DNA of 64,000 nucleotides from Pseudomonas versuta (GTDB lineage Bacteria; Pseudomonadota; Gammaproteobacteria; Pseudomonadales; Pseudomonadaceae). The stretch spans positions 1,736,001-1,800,000 of the forward strand of contig NZ_CP012676.1 in the NCBI RefSeq assembly GCF_001294575.1, read 5' to 3'. Every line of letters starts with the position of its first letter. Within the stretch, counting starts at the first letter, position 1. Shown here in pieces: positions 25,373-35,301 of this stretch. Under the pieces are notes generated by a model. It was not told where the DNA came from. It did not search any database and saw nothing but the letters and a program-made list of their open reading frames with translations. The position numbers and the translations under genes are program-made.

Positions 25373-27060
25373 ATGAAGCTTGAACAGTGGCAGAGCGCCT
25401 GGCAGCAATTGACAGGTGCCGGTTCACCTTTTGAAGTGGTCACGCAAGTGCAGGGCGGCGCGAAACGATTTCGTCATACCGCGCCCCACGTCTGGGCCGT
25501 TATTGACAGTGGCCGGGTGCACGGCGAGCGCGAATTTCTGGTGTGGGAACAACAGCGTCTGACGTTCAGTCAGTTTTTTGATCAGGTGGACCGCCTGGCG
25601 GGTCAACTGGTAGAGCGTTTTGGCGTGCGTCAGGGCGATCGGGTGGCGATTGCCATGCGCAACCAGCCAGCGTGGCTCGTGGCGTTTGCCGCCATTCAGC
25701 GCTGTGGTGGCGTGTGCGTGCCCCTCAATAGCTGGGGCCTGCGCGACGAGCTGTTCCACGGCCTGCAAGACAGCGGCGCGCGCTTGTTGTTGTGTGACGA
25801 GCCGCGCCTGAAGTTGCTCGACACCGATTTGCGCGAACAGGGCCTGGCGACGATTGTGGTCGGCCTGTCGGCCGGTCAGGCCCTGGCGCAACACTGTCAG
25901 CGTCTTGAAGACCTGCTGGCAGCGCCGGCGCTGGACGCACCGGCCGTTAAAGTGACAGCCGATGACCCGGCCATGATCCTCTACACCTCGGGCACCACCA
26001 GTTTGGCCAAGGGCGTGTTGTCGACCCATGGCGCGGTGTGCCAGGCCCTGGTGGCGCTGGAGTTTCAGGGCGCGTTCTGTGCACTGAGTTCGCCTGAACG
26101 CATCAGCGTCGTGATCAACAGCGGCTATGCCCCGACCACCCTGATGGCGGTGCCGTTGTTCCATGTCAGCGGCTTGCATGCGCAATTCTTGCTGGCCTTG
26201 CGCAGCGGTCGCCGCTTGTTGCTGATGTACAAGTGGGACGTGGAAAAGGCCTTCGACCTGATCCGTGATGAGCACTGTACCCAGTTCAATGGCGCGCCGG
26301 TGATGATGCAGCAACTGCTGACCTCGCCGCGTTTCGGCAGTGCCGATACCAAGAGTCTGTTTGGCCTGGGGCTGGGGGGGCGGCACCGTCCAGCAGCTTG
26401 TTGGCGCACTTGACCCAGCGCAAACCAGAAGCGGTCGGCGGCAGTGGGTACGGCCTGACTGAAAGCAACGGTATTTGCGCGGCCATTGGCGGCGATCAAT
26501 TTGTCTACAAGCCGGCGGCGGCCGGCTGGCCATTGCCGATCGTCGATGTGCGCATCGGCGACAGTCCGGACCAGCCGTTGCCCGCTGGTGTCAGCGGGCT
26601 GATCTGGCTGCGTTCACCGACCTTGATGAGCGGTTACTGGAACCTGCCCCAGGCCAGTGCCCAGACCTTGCGCGATGGCTGGCTCGACACGGGTGATATC
26701 GGCCTGCTGGATGACGAAGGTTTTCTTTACATCACCGACCGGGCCAAGGATTTGATCAACCGTGGCGGCGAGAAAATATCCGCGGCCGAGGTTGAGTCCT
26801 GCGCCTGCGAAATGCCTGGCGTGATTGAAGCCGCGGCCTTTGCGGTGCCGGACGACGTGCTGGGCGAAGTGGTGTTTCTGGTGGTGCGCGGTGACCCGTC
26901 CGACGCTCCGGACAGTGAGGCGGTGCGCAGTTTCATTGCCCGGCGTCTGGCGAGTTTCAAGGTGCCGGCGCAGATCCATGTCCAGCACGCACCTTTTGCC
27001 CGCAATGCGTCGGGCAAGATGCTTAAAGGTTTGCTCAAAGAGTTGTTGGTAACGCCCTGA
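25373..27060 (+). pseudogene. Acyl-CoA ligase split by a frameshift in a G7 run
   Basis: Two abutting frames together make one ANL acyl-CoA synthetase of ~562 residues. The first (25373-26413) holds the N-terminus and P-loop MILYTSGTTSLAKGVLS, then runs into a false tail after GLGLGG. The second frame, open from about 26380, continues with AAPSSSLLAHLTQRK, then YGLTESNG, LDTGDIGLLDDEG, RGGEKISAAE and NASGKMLKG. The break is at GGGGGGG (26374-26380). One extra G restores a smooth family-like reading. This is either a true loss of the side-chain CoA ligase, a phase-variable tract, or a sequencing error. Gene position at the end of the side-chain operon suggests a FadD17/FadD19-like steroid-CoA ligase. 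The FATP-type ligase at 37012 could compensate. Confidence 0.8.
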
Positions 27061-27061
27061 G

Positions 27062-27079
27062 TAGTCTTTGTGGACGATG
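27062..27079 (+). promoter_or_regulatory. Candidate steroid-regulon operator, site 6
   Basis: TAGTCTTTGTGGACGATG begins 2 nt after the ligase stop and 64 nt before the DUF1329 start codon begins. CTAACA, a weak -10-like hexamer, lies 31 nt downstream. It implies that the DUF1329 gene has its own regulated promoter within the run of + strand genes. Confidence 0.5.
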
Positions 27080-27142
27080 TAGTCGCCGGCAAATGGCGAA
27101 GAATGGACCCCTAACAAGCCTTATTCGCGTAGGAGGCAATAC

Positions 27143-28525
27143 ATGAAAATAACAAGAACAGGCGTAATGCTCGCAGCCGCCATGGCCGTCAATGTACTGG
27201 CCGTCGGCCCTGCTTTGGCCCAGGTATCAGCCGCAGAAGCGGCCAAACTGGGCAAGGAGCTGACCTGTGTGGGGGCTGAGCAGGCCGGCAATGCGGCGGG
27301 CACCATTCCGCCTTACACCGGTAAATACCTGGGCGAAGTACCGGGCTGGAACCACGTTAAGTTTTCCGGTGATCAGCCGGTTGATCCCTATGCTGCTGAA
27401 AAGCCGATCCTGGTGATCACTGCGCAAAATATGGCGCAGTACGAAGACAAACTGACCGAAGGCCAGAAAGCGCTGCTCAAGCGTTATCCGACCACCTACA
27501 AGATGAACATTTATCCGGGGCACCGTGATTTCCGCTACCCGGACTACGTGTGCCGCCGCGCCATGAGTAACGCCCTGAATGCCAAGCTGGTAAACGACGG
27601 CATGGGTGTTGAAGGGCTGGGTCAGGTGCCGTTCCCGATCCCGAAAAACGGTATGGAAGTGCTGTGGAACCACCAGCTGCCGGCCCGCGCCTGGACCGAA
27701 GAAAAAACCAGTGACCTGGCCTCGGTACTGCCCAATGGCAGCATTGGCTGGGGGCGTGCCTATGGACGGGGGCTGTCACAGGCCAACTCACCGACGGTTG
27801 AACCCAAAACCGAAGACAAGATTCAGGCCATGGGCAACAACACCACCCTTAAACCGGCGCGTGACAACGGTGTGATCAGCATCTCCCACGAACCCTACGA
27901 CTTCCAGACCAACCCGCGTCAGGCCTGGAGTTACAGCCCTTCGACCCGCCGCGTGCGGTTGTTGCCAGGCTATGGCTATGACCAGCCGATGATCGGCACC
28001 AACGGCACCATGACGGTCGATGAAGACCGTCTGTTCAACGGCTCGCCGGAACGCTACACCTGGAAACTGCTGGGCAAACGTGAAATCTACAGCCCGGCCA
28101 ACGCCTACAAACCGAACGCGGGCACGGTCAAGTACGCCGACATGCTGACCCCCAACCATCCCAACCCGGACTTGATGCGTTATGAATTGCGTCGGGTGTG
28201 GGTAGTGGAAGCCGACCTGAAAGAAGGCTATCGCCACCTGTACGGCAAGCGCGTGCTGTTTATCGACGAAGACACCTGGAACTCGGTGATGGCGGATAAC
28301 TACGATGCCCGTGGGCAATTGTGGAAGCACGCGATGATCAACTATTACTACCACCCTGACATGAGTGGCTGGCAGGCGGGATCCCAGTTTTTCATGGACT
28401 TGAACTCGGGGCAGTACACCGGTTACGGCATGACCAACGAAGCCAAGAAAGGCCCGATCCTCAACGAAGGGAAGTTCACGGCTGATCAGTACACAGCCGA
28501 TGCTGCACGGGCGATGGGACGTTAA
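27143..28525 (+). CDS. DUF1329 periplasmic/outer-membrane-associated protein
   Basis: 460 residues with a clear signal peptide (MKITRTGVMLAAAMAVNVLA, cleavage near ALA-QV). The mature part matches the DUF1329 family (LolA/LolB-like fold), with WNHQLPARAW, SYSPSTRRVRLLPGYGYDQP and YYYHPDMSGWQAGSQFFMDLNSGQYTGYG. DUF1329 proteins occur with DUF1302 outer-membrane proteins in Pseudomonas and are linked to handling of hydrophobic compounds. Here the DUF1302 gene is 11.5 kb away. The ribosome site GTAGGAGG is strong, a regulon motif precedes the gene and a classical terminator follows, so it can be made as a single-gene transcript. Confidence 0.85.
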   Translation: MKITRTGVMLAAAMAVNVLAVGPALAQVSAAEAAKLGKELTCVGAEQAGNAAGTIPPYTGKYLGEVPGWNHVKFSGDQPVDPYAAEKPILVITAQNMAQYEDKLTEGQKALLKRYPTTYKMNIYPGHRDFRYPDYVCRRAMSNALNAKLVNDGMGVEGLGQVPFPIPKNGMEVLWNHQLPARAWTEEKTSDLASVLPNGSIGWGRAYGRGLSQANSPTVEPKTEDKIQAMGNNTTLKPARDNGVISISHEPYDFQTNPRQAWSYSPSTRRVRLLPGYGYDQPMIGTNGTMTVDEDRLFNGSPERYTWKLLGKREIYSPANAYKPNAGTVKYADMLTPNHPNPDLMRYELRRVWVVEADLKEGYRHLYGKRVLFIDEDTWNSVMADNYDARGQLWKHAMINYYYHPDMSGWQAGSQFFMDLNSGQYTGYGMTNEAKKGPILNEGKFTADQYTADAARAMGR

Positions 28526-28553
28526 GACGCTGGATTAAACCTGCAACAAACTG

Positions 28554-28591
28554 AAAAAGCCCTGTCGGTTAACGACGGGGCTTTTTGTTTT
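28554..28591 (+). terminator. Rho-independent terminator after DUF1329
   Basis: AAAAGCCCTGTCG pairs with CGACGGGGCTTTT around GTTAA and is followed by a T-rich tail (TTTTTGTTTT). It closes the side-chain/DUF1329 + strand block. Confidence 0.9.
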
Positions 28592-28620
28592 AACCGGTGC
28601 TGGCCAGCCAGCTTTGGGGG

Positions 28621-28644
28621 TGTAGGAGCGAGCTTGCTCCTACA
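28621..28644. repeat. Short REP-like palindrome
   Basis: TGTAGGAGC and GCTCCTACA flank GAGCTT, a compact 24-nt member of the window's GGAGCGAGCT repeat family. A second imperfect unit (TGTGGGAGCTGGCTTGCCAG) follows at about 28672. Confidence 0.7.
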
Positions 28645-28717
28645 GAGGGATGTGTGGTGGGTTACAGAACCTGTGGGAGCTGGCTTGCCAGCGATGGTCC
28701 TGGCGCAGTTTTACATG

Positions 28718-29071
28718 TTAGCCATGGGTCCAGACCGCCAGTTCATAGCCGTCCAGGTCGGTGAAGTGAAAGCGGCTGCCGCCGGGGAAGCTGAATTCGG
28801 GGCGGCAGATGCTGCCACCGGCCCGGGTGATGGCCTGTCGGGCCAGGGCCAGGTCGTCGGCGTAGAGAATGATCAGCGGGCCACCCGCACGCACCGGTTC
28901 ACCGGTGGTGAAGCCGCCGCTCAGGCGACCGTCGCTGAACTCGGTATAGGCAGGGCCATAGTCAGTGAAGGTCCAGCCAAACACGGCGCCATAGAAGGCT
29001 TTGCTGCGCTCAATGTCGTGGACATTGAATTCGATGTTGTCGATTTTGTAGGGGCGGTTGTCGGTGGTCAT
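28718..29071 (-). CDS. VOC/glyoxalase-like protein
   Basis: 117 residues from ATG 29071, which has AAGGAG 6 nt upstream; the longer frame to 29095 starts without a site. One vicinal-oxygen-chelate module: IDNIEFNVHDIERSKAFYGAVFGW, then the Gly-rich middle and RFHFTDLDGYELAVWTHG with the metal-type Glu. The family includes glyoxalases, epimerases and dioxygenases, so no reaction can be assigned. It lies downstream of the flavoenzyme on the same strand but is separated from it by a strong hairpin. Confidence 0.75.
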   Translation of the reverse strand: MTTDNRPYKIDNIEFNVHDIERSKAFYGAVFGWTFTDYGPAYTEFSDGRLSGGFTTGEPVRAGGPLIILYADDLALARQAITRAGGSICRPEFSFPGGSRFHFTDLDGYELAVWTHG

Positions 29072-29128
29072 GCTCATCTCCTTGAGAGGGAGCACTATAG
29101 CTGCACTCAGGAGGTAGAACAGATCAAT

Positions 29129-29154
29129 GCCGGGGGCGGGATGCCGCCCCCGGC
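29129..29154 (-). terminator. GC-rich hairpin after the flavoenzyme gene
   Basis: GCCGGGGGCGG (29129-29139) and CCGCCCCCGGC (29144-29154) form a perfect 11-bp stem with a 4-nt loop, 5 nt past the stop of the 29159 gene. There is no U tract, so termination may need Rho, or the hairpin may protect the mRNA 3' end. Confidence 0.6.
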
Positions 29155-29158
29155 GTGT

Positions 29159-31288
29159 TCAGGCTTCGCGACCGGCCTTGTGTCCGGCACTGATTGCGCC
29201 TTCGATATAGCCAATGCTGTGGCAGTCACCAATGCTGCTGGCAGGTAAACCGGCGCGGGTCAGTTCATCGAGCAAGCGGGTGTCGGGTTGCGCGCCAATG
29301 GCCAGTACCACTGAGTCGGCCTCGCTCTGTCCTGTGCCGCCATCTGCCAGTTGATAGCGTACGCGGTTGCCTTCAATGGCCGTGACACTGGCCCCGGTGA
29401 GCAACTGGCCGCCATGCACGCGTATCTCGTGCAGTACTCGCCAGCGGCGCACAATCGCCAGTTCGCGGCCAAGATGGGTACCGCTTTCGAGCACGGTCAC
29501 CTGGCGCCCGCGGGCAATCAGGAACTCCGCCAGTTCCAGGCCAACCAGACCGCCGCCGATGATGGTTACGCGCTTGCCCAGGGGCATCCATACCCGTGAC
29601 AGCTTTTGCATGGCTTCACTGCTGTCGGTGACGCCCGCCAGGCTCCCGGCTTTCATCAGGGTGCGCTGGGTGAAGGACAATTTACGTTTGGCAATTTCTT
29701 CCGCGCGGTCGCCGGTCATCAAGCGCCGCAGTTCGTCACCGCTCCAGACGTGGTCCTGATCGGCGCCGGGGATGTCCGGCGCCGCGCGTTCGGCGCCGAC
29801 CGCCACCAGCACCTGATCGGCGCCCAGGTCGCGGAGCAGGGCAGGGCTGGCCACAGTGTTGAGGCGGATATCAATCGAAGACTGCTGCACCTGGACCTTG
29901 AGGTTGTCCAGCAGGCGGGCGTTTTCGGCGTAGGCCAGCCCGGCAAAGAACAAGGTGCCGCCCAGCCGGTCGCTGCGTTCCAGCAGGGTTACCCGGTGTC
30001 CGCGCAGGGCGGCGATACGGGCGGCCTCCATACCGGCCGGTCCGGCGCCGATTACCGCAATGTGCCGGGGGGTGGCGGCGGGGCTGATGACGTATTCGAA
30101 TTCATGCCCGGTCATGGGGTTGACCGCGCACTTGACCCGCTCATTGATGAAAATCTGGCTCACACACACGTAGCAGTAGATGCACGGGCGGATGGTGTTT
30201 TCCTGATCATTGAGCAGTTTGTTCGGGAGCTCGGGATCGGCCAGCAGCTTGCGGGCCATGGCGATAAAGTCGCAGTCGCCGCGCTTCAGGGCGGCCTCAC
30301 CGGCTTGCGGCTCGATACGGCCTACGGCAATCACCGGTATCTGCACACTGCGCTTGATAGCCGCCGTCCACTCCATGAACCCGCCGGGCTTATGCACCAG
30401 CGGGGCTTCGGTAAACACCACTCCGCTGGTAATCCGGGCACTGGCGGACACACTGACCGCATCCACGCCTGCGGCTTCGGCCATGCGCGCCACCGCCTTG
30501 GCGTCATCCAGGCTGATGCCGCCGGGGGTATGCAGCTCTTCGGCGTCCAGACGCAGCCATACGCCAAATTGCGCACCGACTTTGGCCCGCACCGCGGCAA
30601 TGATCTGCAGCAGCAGCCGGGCGCGGTTTTCCAGCGACCCGCCGTATTCGTCGTCACGCTGGTTGTAATAGCCCGACAGAAAGCCGGCGATGATATAGCC
30701 GTGGGCGGCGTGCAGCTCAACCCCGTCGAAACCGGCGCGTTTGGCGCGATCGGCCGCGCCGGCAAACCAGTCAATCATTTGCGCAATGTCGGCACTGTCC
30801 ATTACGCGGATCGGTGAGCCTTCGGCGCGGCGCTTCATGGAGCTGACGAAGTTGGCCAGCTCCTCGGGTGTGAGGGCCGCCATCATGTCGCTTTGCAGCA
30901 CCGGTGGCACCGACGGTACCCACAGTTGCCGGCCTTCGGCCATATCGCGAACCGAGGTCTTGCCCGCGTGCTGCAACTGCATGGCGATTTTCGCGCCGTG
31001 GCGGTGGACGCGCTCGGCCAGGCGGCTCAGGCCCGGGAGAAAGTCATCGCTGGACACACCGACCTGGAACGGCTCTGCGGTGCCCGCCGGAAACGCCACC
31101 GAGCACACGCCCATGATCAGCAGTCCTGCACCGCCTCGGGCCCTGGCTTCGTAGTAGGCCTGAATCCTTTCGCCACAGTGGCCATCGGCTTCGGCATAGT
31201 TGGAGCCCATGGGCGCCATGATGATGCGGTTGCGCAGTTCGATTGAACCAATGCGACCGGGTGCCAGCAACTGAGAGAATTTTGTCAT
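29159..31288 (-). CDS. BaiCD/FadH-like NADH:flavin oxidoreductase with Fe-S centre
   Basis: 709 residues. Residues ~1-370 are an OYE-type TIM barrel (IMAPMGSNYAEADG, GVELHAAHGYIIAGF with the H-x2-H pair, EYGGSLENR). A [4Fe-4S] motif follows: C-x2-C-x2-C-x11-C in CIYCYVCVSQIF..VKCAVNP, one residue tighter than in FadH. The C-terminal half has FAD (AVIGAGPAGMEAARIAALRG) and NAD(P) (TIIGGGLVGLELAEFL) Rossmann motifs. This architecture is shared by 2,4-dienoyl-CoA reductase and the bile-acid enzymes BaiCD/BaiH. In this context it probably reduces or forms a double bond in a steroid dienoyl- or enone intermediate. It is last in an operon with the MFS and HsaD-like genes. Confidence 0.85.
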   Translation of the reverse strand: MTKFSQLLAPGRIGSIELRNRIIMAPMGSNYAEADGHCGERIQAYYEARARGGAGLLIMGVCSVAFPAGTAEPFQVGVSSDDFLPGLSRLAERVHRHGAKIAMQLQHAGKTSVRDMAEGRQLWVPSVPPVLQSDMMAALTPEELANFVSSMKRRAEGSPIRVMDSADIAQMIDWFAGAADRAKRAGFDGVELHAAHGYIIAGFLSGYYNQRDDEYGGSLENRARLLLQIIAAVRAKVGAQFGVWLRLDAEELHTPGGISLDDAKAVARMAEAAGVDAVSVSASARITSGVVFTEAPLVHKPGGFMEWTAAIKRSVQIPVIAVGRIEPQAGEAALKRGDCDFIAMARKLLADPELPNKLLNDQENTIRPCIYCYVCVSQIFINERVKCAVNPMTGHEFEYVISPAATPRHIAVIGAGPAGMEAARIAALRGHRVTLLERSDRLGGTLFFAGLAYAENARLLDNLKVQVQQSSIDIRLNTVASPALLRDLGADQVLVAVGAERAAPDIPGADQDHVWSGDELRRLMTGDRAEEIAKRKLSFTQRTLMKAGSLAGVTDSSEAMQKLSRVWMPLGKRVTIIGGGLVGLELAEFLIARGRQVTVLESGTHLGRELAIVRRWRVLHEIRVHGGQLLTGASVTAIEGNRVRYQLADGGTGQSEADSVVLAIGAQPDTRLLDELTRAGLPASSIGDCHSIGYIEGAISAGHKAGREA

Positions 31289-31359
31289 TGTTGTTTTTCA
31301 GTCCGAGCGGGATAAGAAGGGCTGAGGGCGACCCGCAGGCCGCCGTCAATGTTGCCTGT

Positions 31360-32187
31360 TCAGTTTTTCAGGAAGTCCAGGCACGCCTTGTTGAACAACT
31401 CACGGTGCTCAACCTGGACCCAGTGGCCGCAGCGGTTGAGCATGATAAAGCGCGCGTTCGGTGCATGCTTGAGTACTTTGAGCGCGCCGCTGGCCGGGTT
31501 GAAGTTGTCGTCAGAGCCCCAGAAACCGAGGATCGGCACTTGCAGCTCTTCAAGGCGCTCGGTCATGTTCGGCACCATCATGGTGGTGAACAGATTGCGC
31601 GGCTGGTGCACGGCCACGGCCACGCGTTCGGCCAGCAGACTGTCTTCCAGTTGCGAGCTGTCGAACAGTTGCAGGCTCATGATCCGGCGCATCTGTTCGA
31701 TGCCCAGTGGCCCGGCGTTGTACAGCTCGACCATGCGCTGAATACCGACCATCTTGAAGTAGGTTTCTCGATCTTCGACGCCGCCGGGGGCCATCAGAAT
31801 CAGCTTCTCGACCCGCTCGGGCTCGGCCAGCGCCAGGCCCAGGGCAATTGCACCGCCCAGGGAGTTGCCAAGCAGGGTGGCGCGCTTGACACCCACCGCC
31901 TTGAGAAAACCCGATATCGCGTTAACGAAAAAGTCCAGGTCGTATTGCGCGTCTTCAGGTTTGTCGGAGCGCCCGAAGCCCGGTAAATCCACCACCAGGT
32001 TGCGAAAGCCGGCGGCGACAAATTGCGGGTAGTTGCCTTTGAAGTTGCTGTAGCCACTGGCACCCGGGCCGCTGCCGTGCAGCCAGAGCACTACCGGGCC
32101 GCTGCCTTCATCGAGAAAGTGCAGGCGCAGGCCGCTATCCAGTGTCACGAAGTGGCCAACGGGCAGTGGCAGGTCTTGTTCAGTCAT
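31360..32187 (-). CDS. hsaD: HsaD-type meta-cleavage product hydrolase
   Basis: 275-residue alpha/beta hydrolase of the BphD/HsaD C-C hydrolase group. Oxyanion segment LWLHGSGPGASGYSNF, nucleophile Ser109 in LLGNSLGGA, acid Asp226/227 in FWGSDDNFNP and His255 in NRCGHWVQVEH. It would cleave the ring-A meta-fission product (4,9-DSHA) made by HsaC. ATG 32187 follows CGGAG at 8 nt; a GTG one codon earlier is less likely. hsaC itself lies 12 kb away at 44199, so the ring-A genes are split among three transcripts that share the same operator motif. Confidence 0.82.
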   Translation of the reverse strand: MTEQDLPLPVGHFVTLDSGLRLHFLDEGSGPVVLWLHGSGPGASGYSNFKGNYPQFVAAGFRNLVVDLPGFGRSDKPEDAQYDLDFFVNAISGFLKAVGVKRATLLGNSLGGAIALGLALAEPERVEKLILMAPGGVEDRETYFKMVGIQRMVELYNAGPLGIEQMRRIMSLQLFDSSQLEDSLLAERVAVAVHQPRNLFTTMMVPNMTERLEELQVPILGFWGSDDNFNPASGALKVLKHAPNARFIMLNRCGHWVQVEHRELFNKACLDFLKN

Positions 32188-32205
32188 CACTCTATCTCCG
32201 GAAAT

Positions 32206-33534
32206 TCAGGCACTGACCGCTACGGCCAGGGGCGTAGGGGCAGGGGTGTTGTTCAAATGGTTGCGATAACGCGGCAACGCCATGGCCAGAAATATCGAGG
32301 CCAGTACCAGCAGCGAGATACAGGACGCCAGTGCATAGCGCAGACCTTCGTTACCCAGGGTGTGGGCAAAGCCGTCGCTGAGCATGCCGATCAGTAGCGG
32401 GCCGACGCCCACTCCGAGCAAGGTCATGGCCATCACGAAAATCGCAGTGGCCTGCGCCAGGCGGGTGGCCGGGAACAGGTGCGAAATGGCGCCCAGGCAG
32501 GGTGTTGCCCACCAGGTCCCGAAGAAGCTGAATACGCCGTAGAAGAGGAATGCAGTGGGTACGGGTGTAGTGCCTACATGGAACGCAGTACCGGTCGGCC
32601 AGAGGAAATACGCCAGGCCAAAAGGGATGCTGATGAGTGTGCCGAGCAGTGGCACACCGATTTGCCAGCCTTTGTCGCGGCGGGCCAGGCGGTCACACAA
32701 AATGCCGCAGGTCAGGGTGCCGAAGGTGGCACCTGCACCGCCCGCAACGCCCGCCAGCAGCCCGGCGTCCTGCAGGCTCAGGCCGTGGGAGCGGATCAAA
32801 AAGCTGGGGCTCCAGGTACCGATGGCATAACCGGCAATGGCCGCCGAGCCGCCAGTGAGCACGATCCATAGAAACGAAGGCGTCTGGAACAGTTCGCGCA
32901 CCGTCACCGCCCAGTGTGCTTGCGCCACTTGATTGGACTTGACCAGTTGCGCAGGCTTGGGCGCGCGTACGGTGAACATCAACAACAGGCCGAGAAAAAT
33001 CCCCGGTGCGCCGATGACGATAAATGCGAACCGCCAACCATAGTGCTGGGCGATCCAGCCGCCCAGGCCCAGGCCGAAAATCGCCCCCAGGCTTGAACCC
33101 AGCATCAGCACCGACAGCGCCGTGGAGCGGCGTTCCGGCGGGTACAGGTCGGAGACCATGGCCATCGACGGCGCAGTGCCGCCGGCTTCGCCGATAGCCA
33201 CCCCGATCCGGGCCACCACCAGCATCATGAAACTGGCGGCGAAACCACAGAACATGGTCATTACGCTCCAGGCGATACAGCTCAGCGCGATCACCGGTTT
33301 GCGCCCGATGCGATCGGACAGGCGCCCCAGCGGAAAGCCGAACACGGTGTAGAACACCGCGAACGTCACGCCCGAGAGCAGGCCGATGCCGGTGTCGGAA
33401 ATACCGAATTCGGCCTTGACCGGCTCGATCAAAATGGCCATCAGCAGCCGATCGATATAGTTGAAAACATAGATGGCAGCCAGTACGCCTAACGCGTAGT
33501 GAGTTCGCCAGGTGGGACGCAAAGTTATCGACAC
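32206..33534 (-). CDS. MFS transporter
   Basis: 442 residues from GTG 33534, chosen because GGGAG lies 8 nt upstream; the open frame runs to 33645 without a site and through the operator. About 12 membrane helices are evident. LGRLSDRIGRKPVIA between helices 2 and 3 is the MFS loop motif; the N-terminus has VFNYIDRLLMAILIEPVKAEFG. It belongs to the proton-coupled organic acid group, and as first gene of an operon with an HsaD-like hydrolase and a steroid flavoenzyme it is a candidate inner-membrane steroid or bile-acid importer. Direction and substrate are inferred. Confidence 0.8.
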   Translation of the reverse strand: MSITLRPTWRTHYALGVLAAIYVFNYIDRLLMAILIEPVKAEFGISDTGIGLLSGVTFAVFYTVFGFPLGRLSDRIGRKPVIALSCIAWSVMTMFCGFAASFMMLVVARIGVAIGEAGGTAPSMAMVSDLYPPERRSTALSVLMLGSSLGAIFGLGLGGWIAQHYGWRFAFIVIGAPGIFLGLLLMFTVRAPKPAQLVKSNQVAQAHWAVTVRELFQTPSFLWIVLTGGSAAIAGYAIGTWSPSFLIRSHGLSLQDAGLLAGVAGGAGATFGTLTCGILCDRLARRDKGWQIGVPLLGTLISIPFGLAYFLWPTGTAFHVGTTPVPTAFLFYGVFSFFGTWWATPCLGAISHLFPATRLAQATAIFVMAMTLLGVGVGPLLIGMLSDGFAHTLGNEGLRYALASCISLLVLASIFLAMALPRYRNHLNNTPAPTPLAVAVSA

Positions 33535-33594
33535 GACGGGTTCTCCCGGTTTTGTTCTAGTGAGCGAGTTATTCCACGAACCCGTCGCCAGGGA

Positions 33595-33612
33595 CATCGT
33601 CCATTCAGACCA
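33595..33612 (-). promoter_or_regulatory. Candidate steroid-regulon operator, site 3
   Basis: The + strand reads CATCGTCCATTCAGACCA; on the - strand it is TGGTC-N6-GACGATG, pointing toward the MFS operon. An AT-rich GAATAA lies 20 nt downstream on the - strand as a possible -10. It shares CATCGTCC-TTCAGAC with site 2. Confidence 0.5.
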
Positions 33613-33649
33613 GCTGTGTGGGCTGGCCCGCTGCAACGGGTTCAATGCT

Positions 33650-33667
33650 TAGTCCCATCGGACGATG
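33650..33667 (+). promoter_or_regulatory. Candidate steroid-regulon operator, site 4
   Basis: TAGTCCCATCGGACGATG faces the + strand operon that starts at 33754. CATACA at 33699-33704 lies 31 nt downstream as a -10-like element. Together with site 3 it provides one copy for each arm of this divergent promoter region. Confidence 0.55.
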
Positions 33668-33753
33668 TTCAGCTTTTTCCCGCAGTCAATGATTGCCCCA
33701 TACACCGCCCAGGGCTTACGGGCGGCCGACATCTGGCAGGCGGGAGAAACACC

Positions 33754-34488
33754 ATGAAGTTGTTGAATAAAGTTGCGTTTGTGACCGGTGCAGGACAAGG
33801 CATGGGGCGGGCGATTGTGCGCCATTTCGCCGAACAGGGCGCTGTGGTAGTAGCGGCAGATATCAATCTCGATGCCGCAAACCAGAGCATCGAAGGGCTT
33901 GGCGACAAGGCGCTGGCTGTGTGTTGCAACGTGGCCGACAGCGACTCGGTCGCCACTGCCATGGCTGCGGTCCAGGCGCGCTTTGGCAGCCTCGACATTC
34001 TGGTCAATAACGCCGGTATCGGTTCCATTGATGCATTCGCCCAGACGCCGGACGAAAACTGGCAGCGGGTGATCGGGGTCAACCTGACTGGTACTTTTTT
34101 CTGCAGTCGTGAAGCCGTGAAGCTGATGCTCAAGGCGGCCACCCCGGGTGTGGTGATCAATATCTCCAGCACCTCGGCCCTGACCGGCGAAGGTCCAAGC
34201 CACTACTGCGCGGCCAAGGCCGGAGTGATGGGGCTGACCCGCAGCATGGCCCGCGAGCTGGCCGGCAATGGCATTCGCGTCAACACCATCGTTCCCGGCC
34301 CGACCAACACCCCGATGATGGCCGGCATCCCCGATGACTGGATGCAAAGCATGCTCAAGGCCATCCCTCTGGGCCGCATGGGTGAAACCGATGAAATCGC
34401 CCGGGTTGCAGCCTTTCTGGCCAGTGACGACGCCGGCTTTATCACCGGGCAAAACCTCGCGGTCAACGGCGGCATGGCGTTTATCTGA
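33754..34488 (+). CDS. SDR oxidoreductase, candidate hydroxysteroid dehydrogenase
   Basis: 244 residues from ATG 33754 after GGGAGAAACACC; the frame is open upstream but crosses both operators. Classical SDR: TGAGQGMGRAI, Asp in AADINLD (NAD preference), NNAG, Ser in SSTSAL, and HYCAAK in which Tyr/Lys are retained. It is first gene of an operon with a second SDR, a SnoaL-like protein and an OYE, a combination suited to changing ring hydroxyls and double bonds. It may act on the 7- or 12-hydroxyl of bile acids (SteA/SteB-like role); this is inference. Confidence 0.75.
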   Translation: MKLLNKVAFVTGAGQGMGRAIVRHFAEQGAVVVAADINLDAANQSIEGLGDKALAVCCNVADSDSVATAMAAVQARFGSLDILVNNAGIGSIDAFAQTPDENWQRVIGVNLTGTFFCSREAVKLMLKAATPGVVINISSTSALTGEGPSHYCAAKAGVMGLTRSMARELAGNGIRVNTIVPGPTNTPMMAGIPDDWMQSMLKAIPLGRMGETDEIARVAAFLASDDAGFITGQNLAVNGGMAFI

Positions 34489-34517
34489 TGGCTGGCACAG
34501 ACAGGGGAGAGCAGAGC

Positions 34518-35291
<774 letters not shown>

Positions 35292-35301
35292 GGACACTTT
35301 T

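Noticed and set aside
26370..26400. Programmed frameshift in the ligase gene
   Set aside because: ANL ligases are not known to use programmed frameshifting, and no slippery heptamer with a downstream structure is evident beyond the G run; mutation or sequencing error is simpler.
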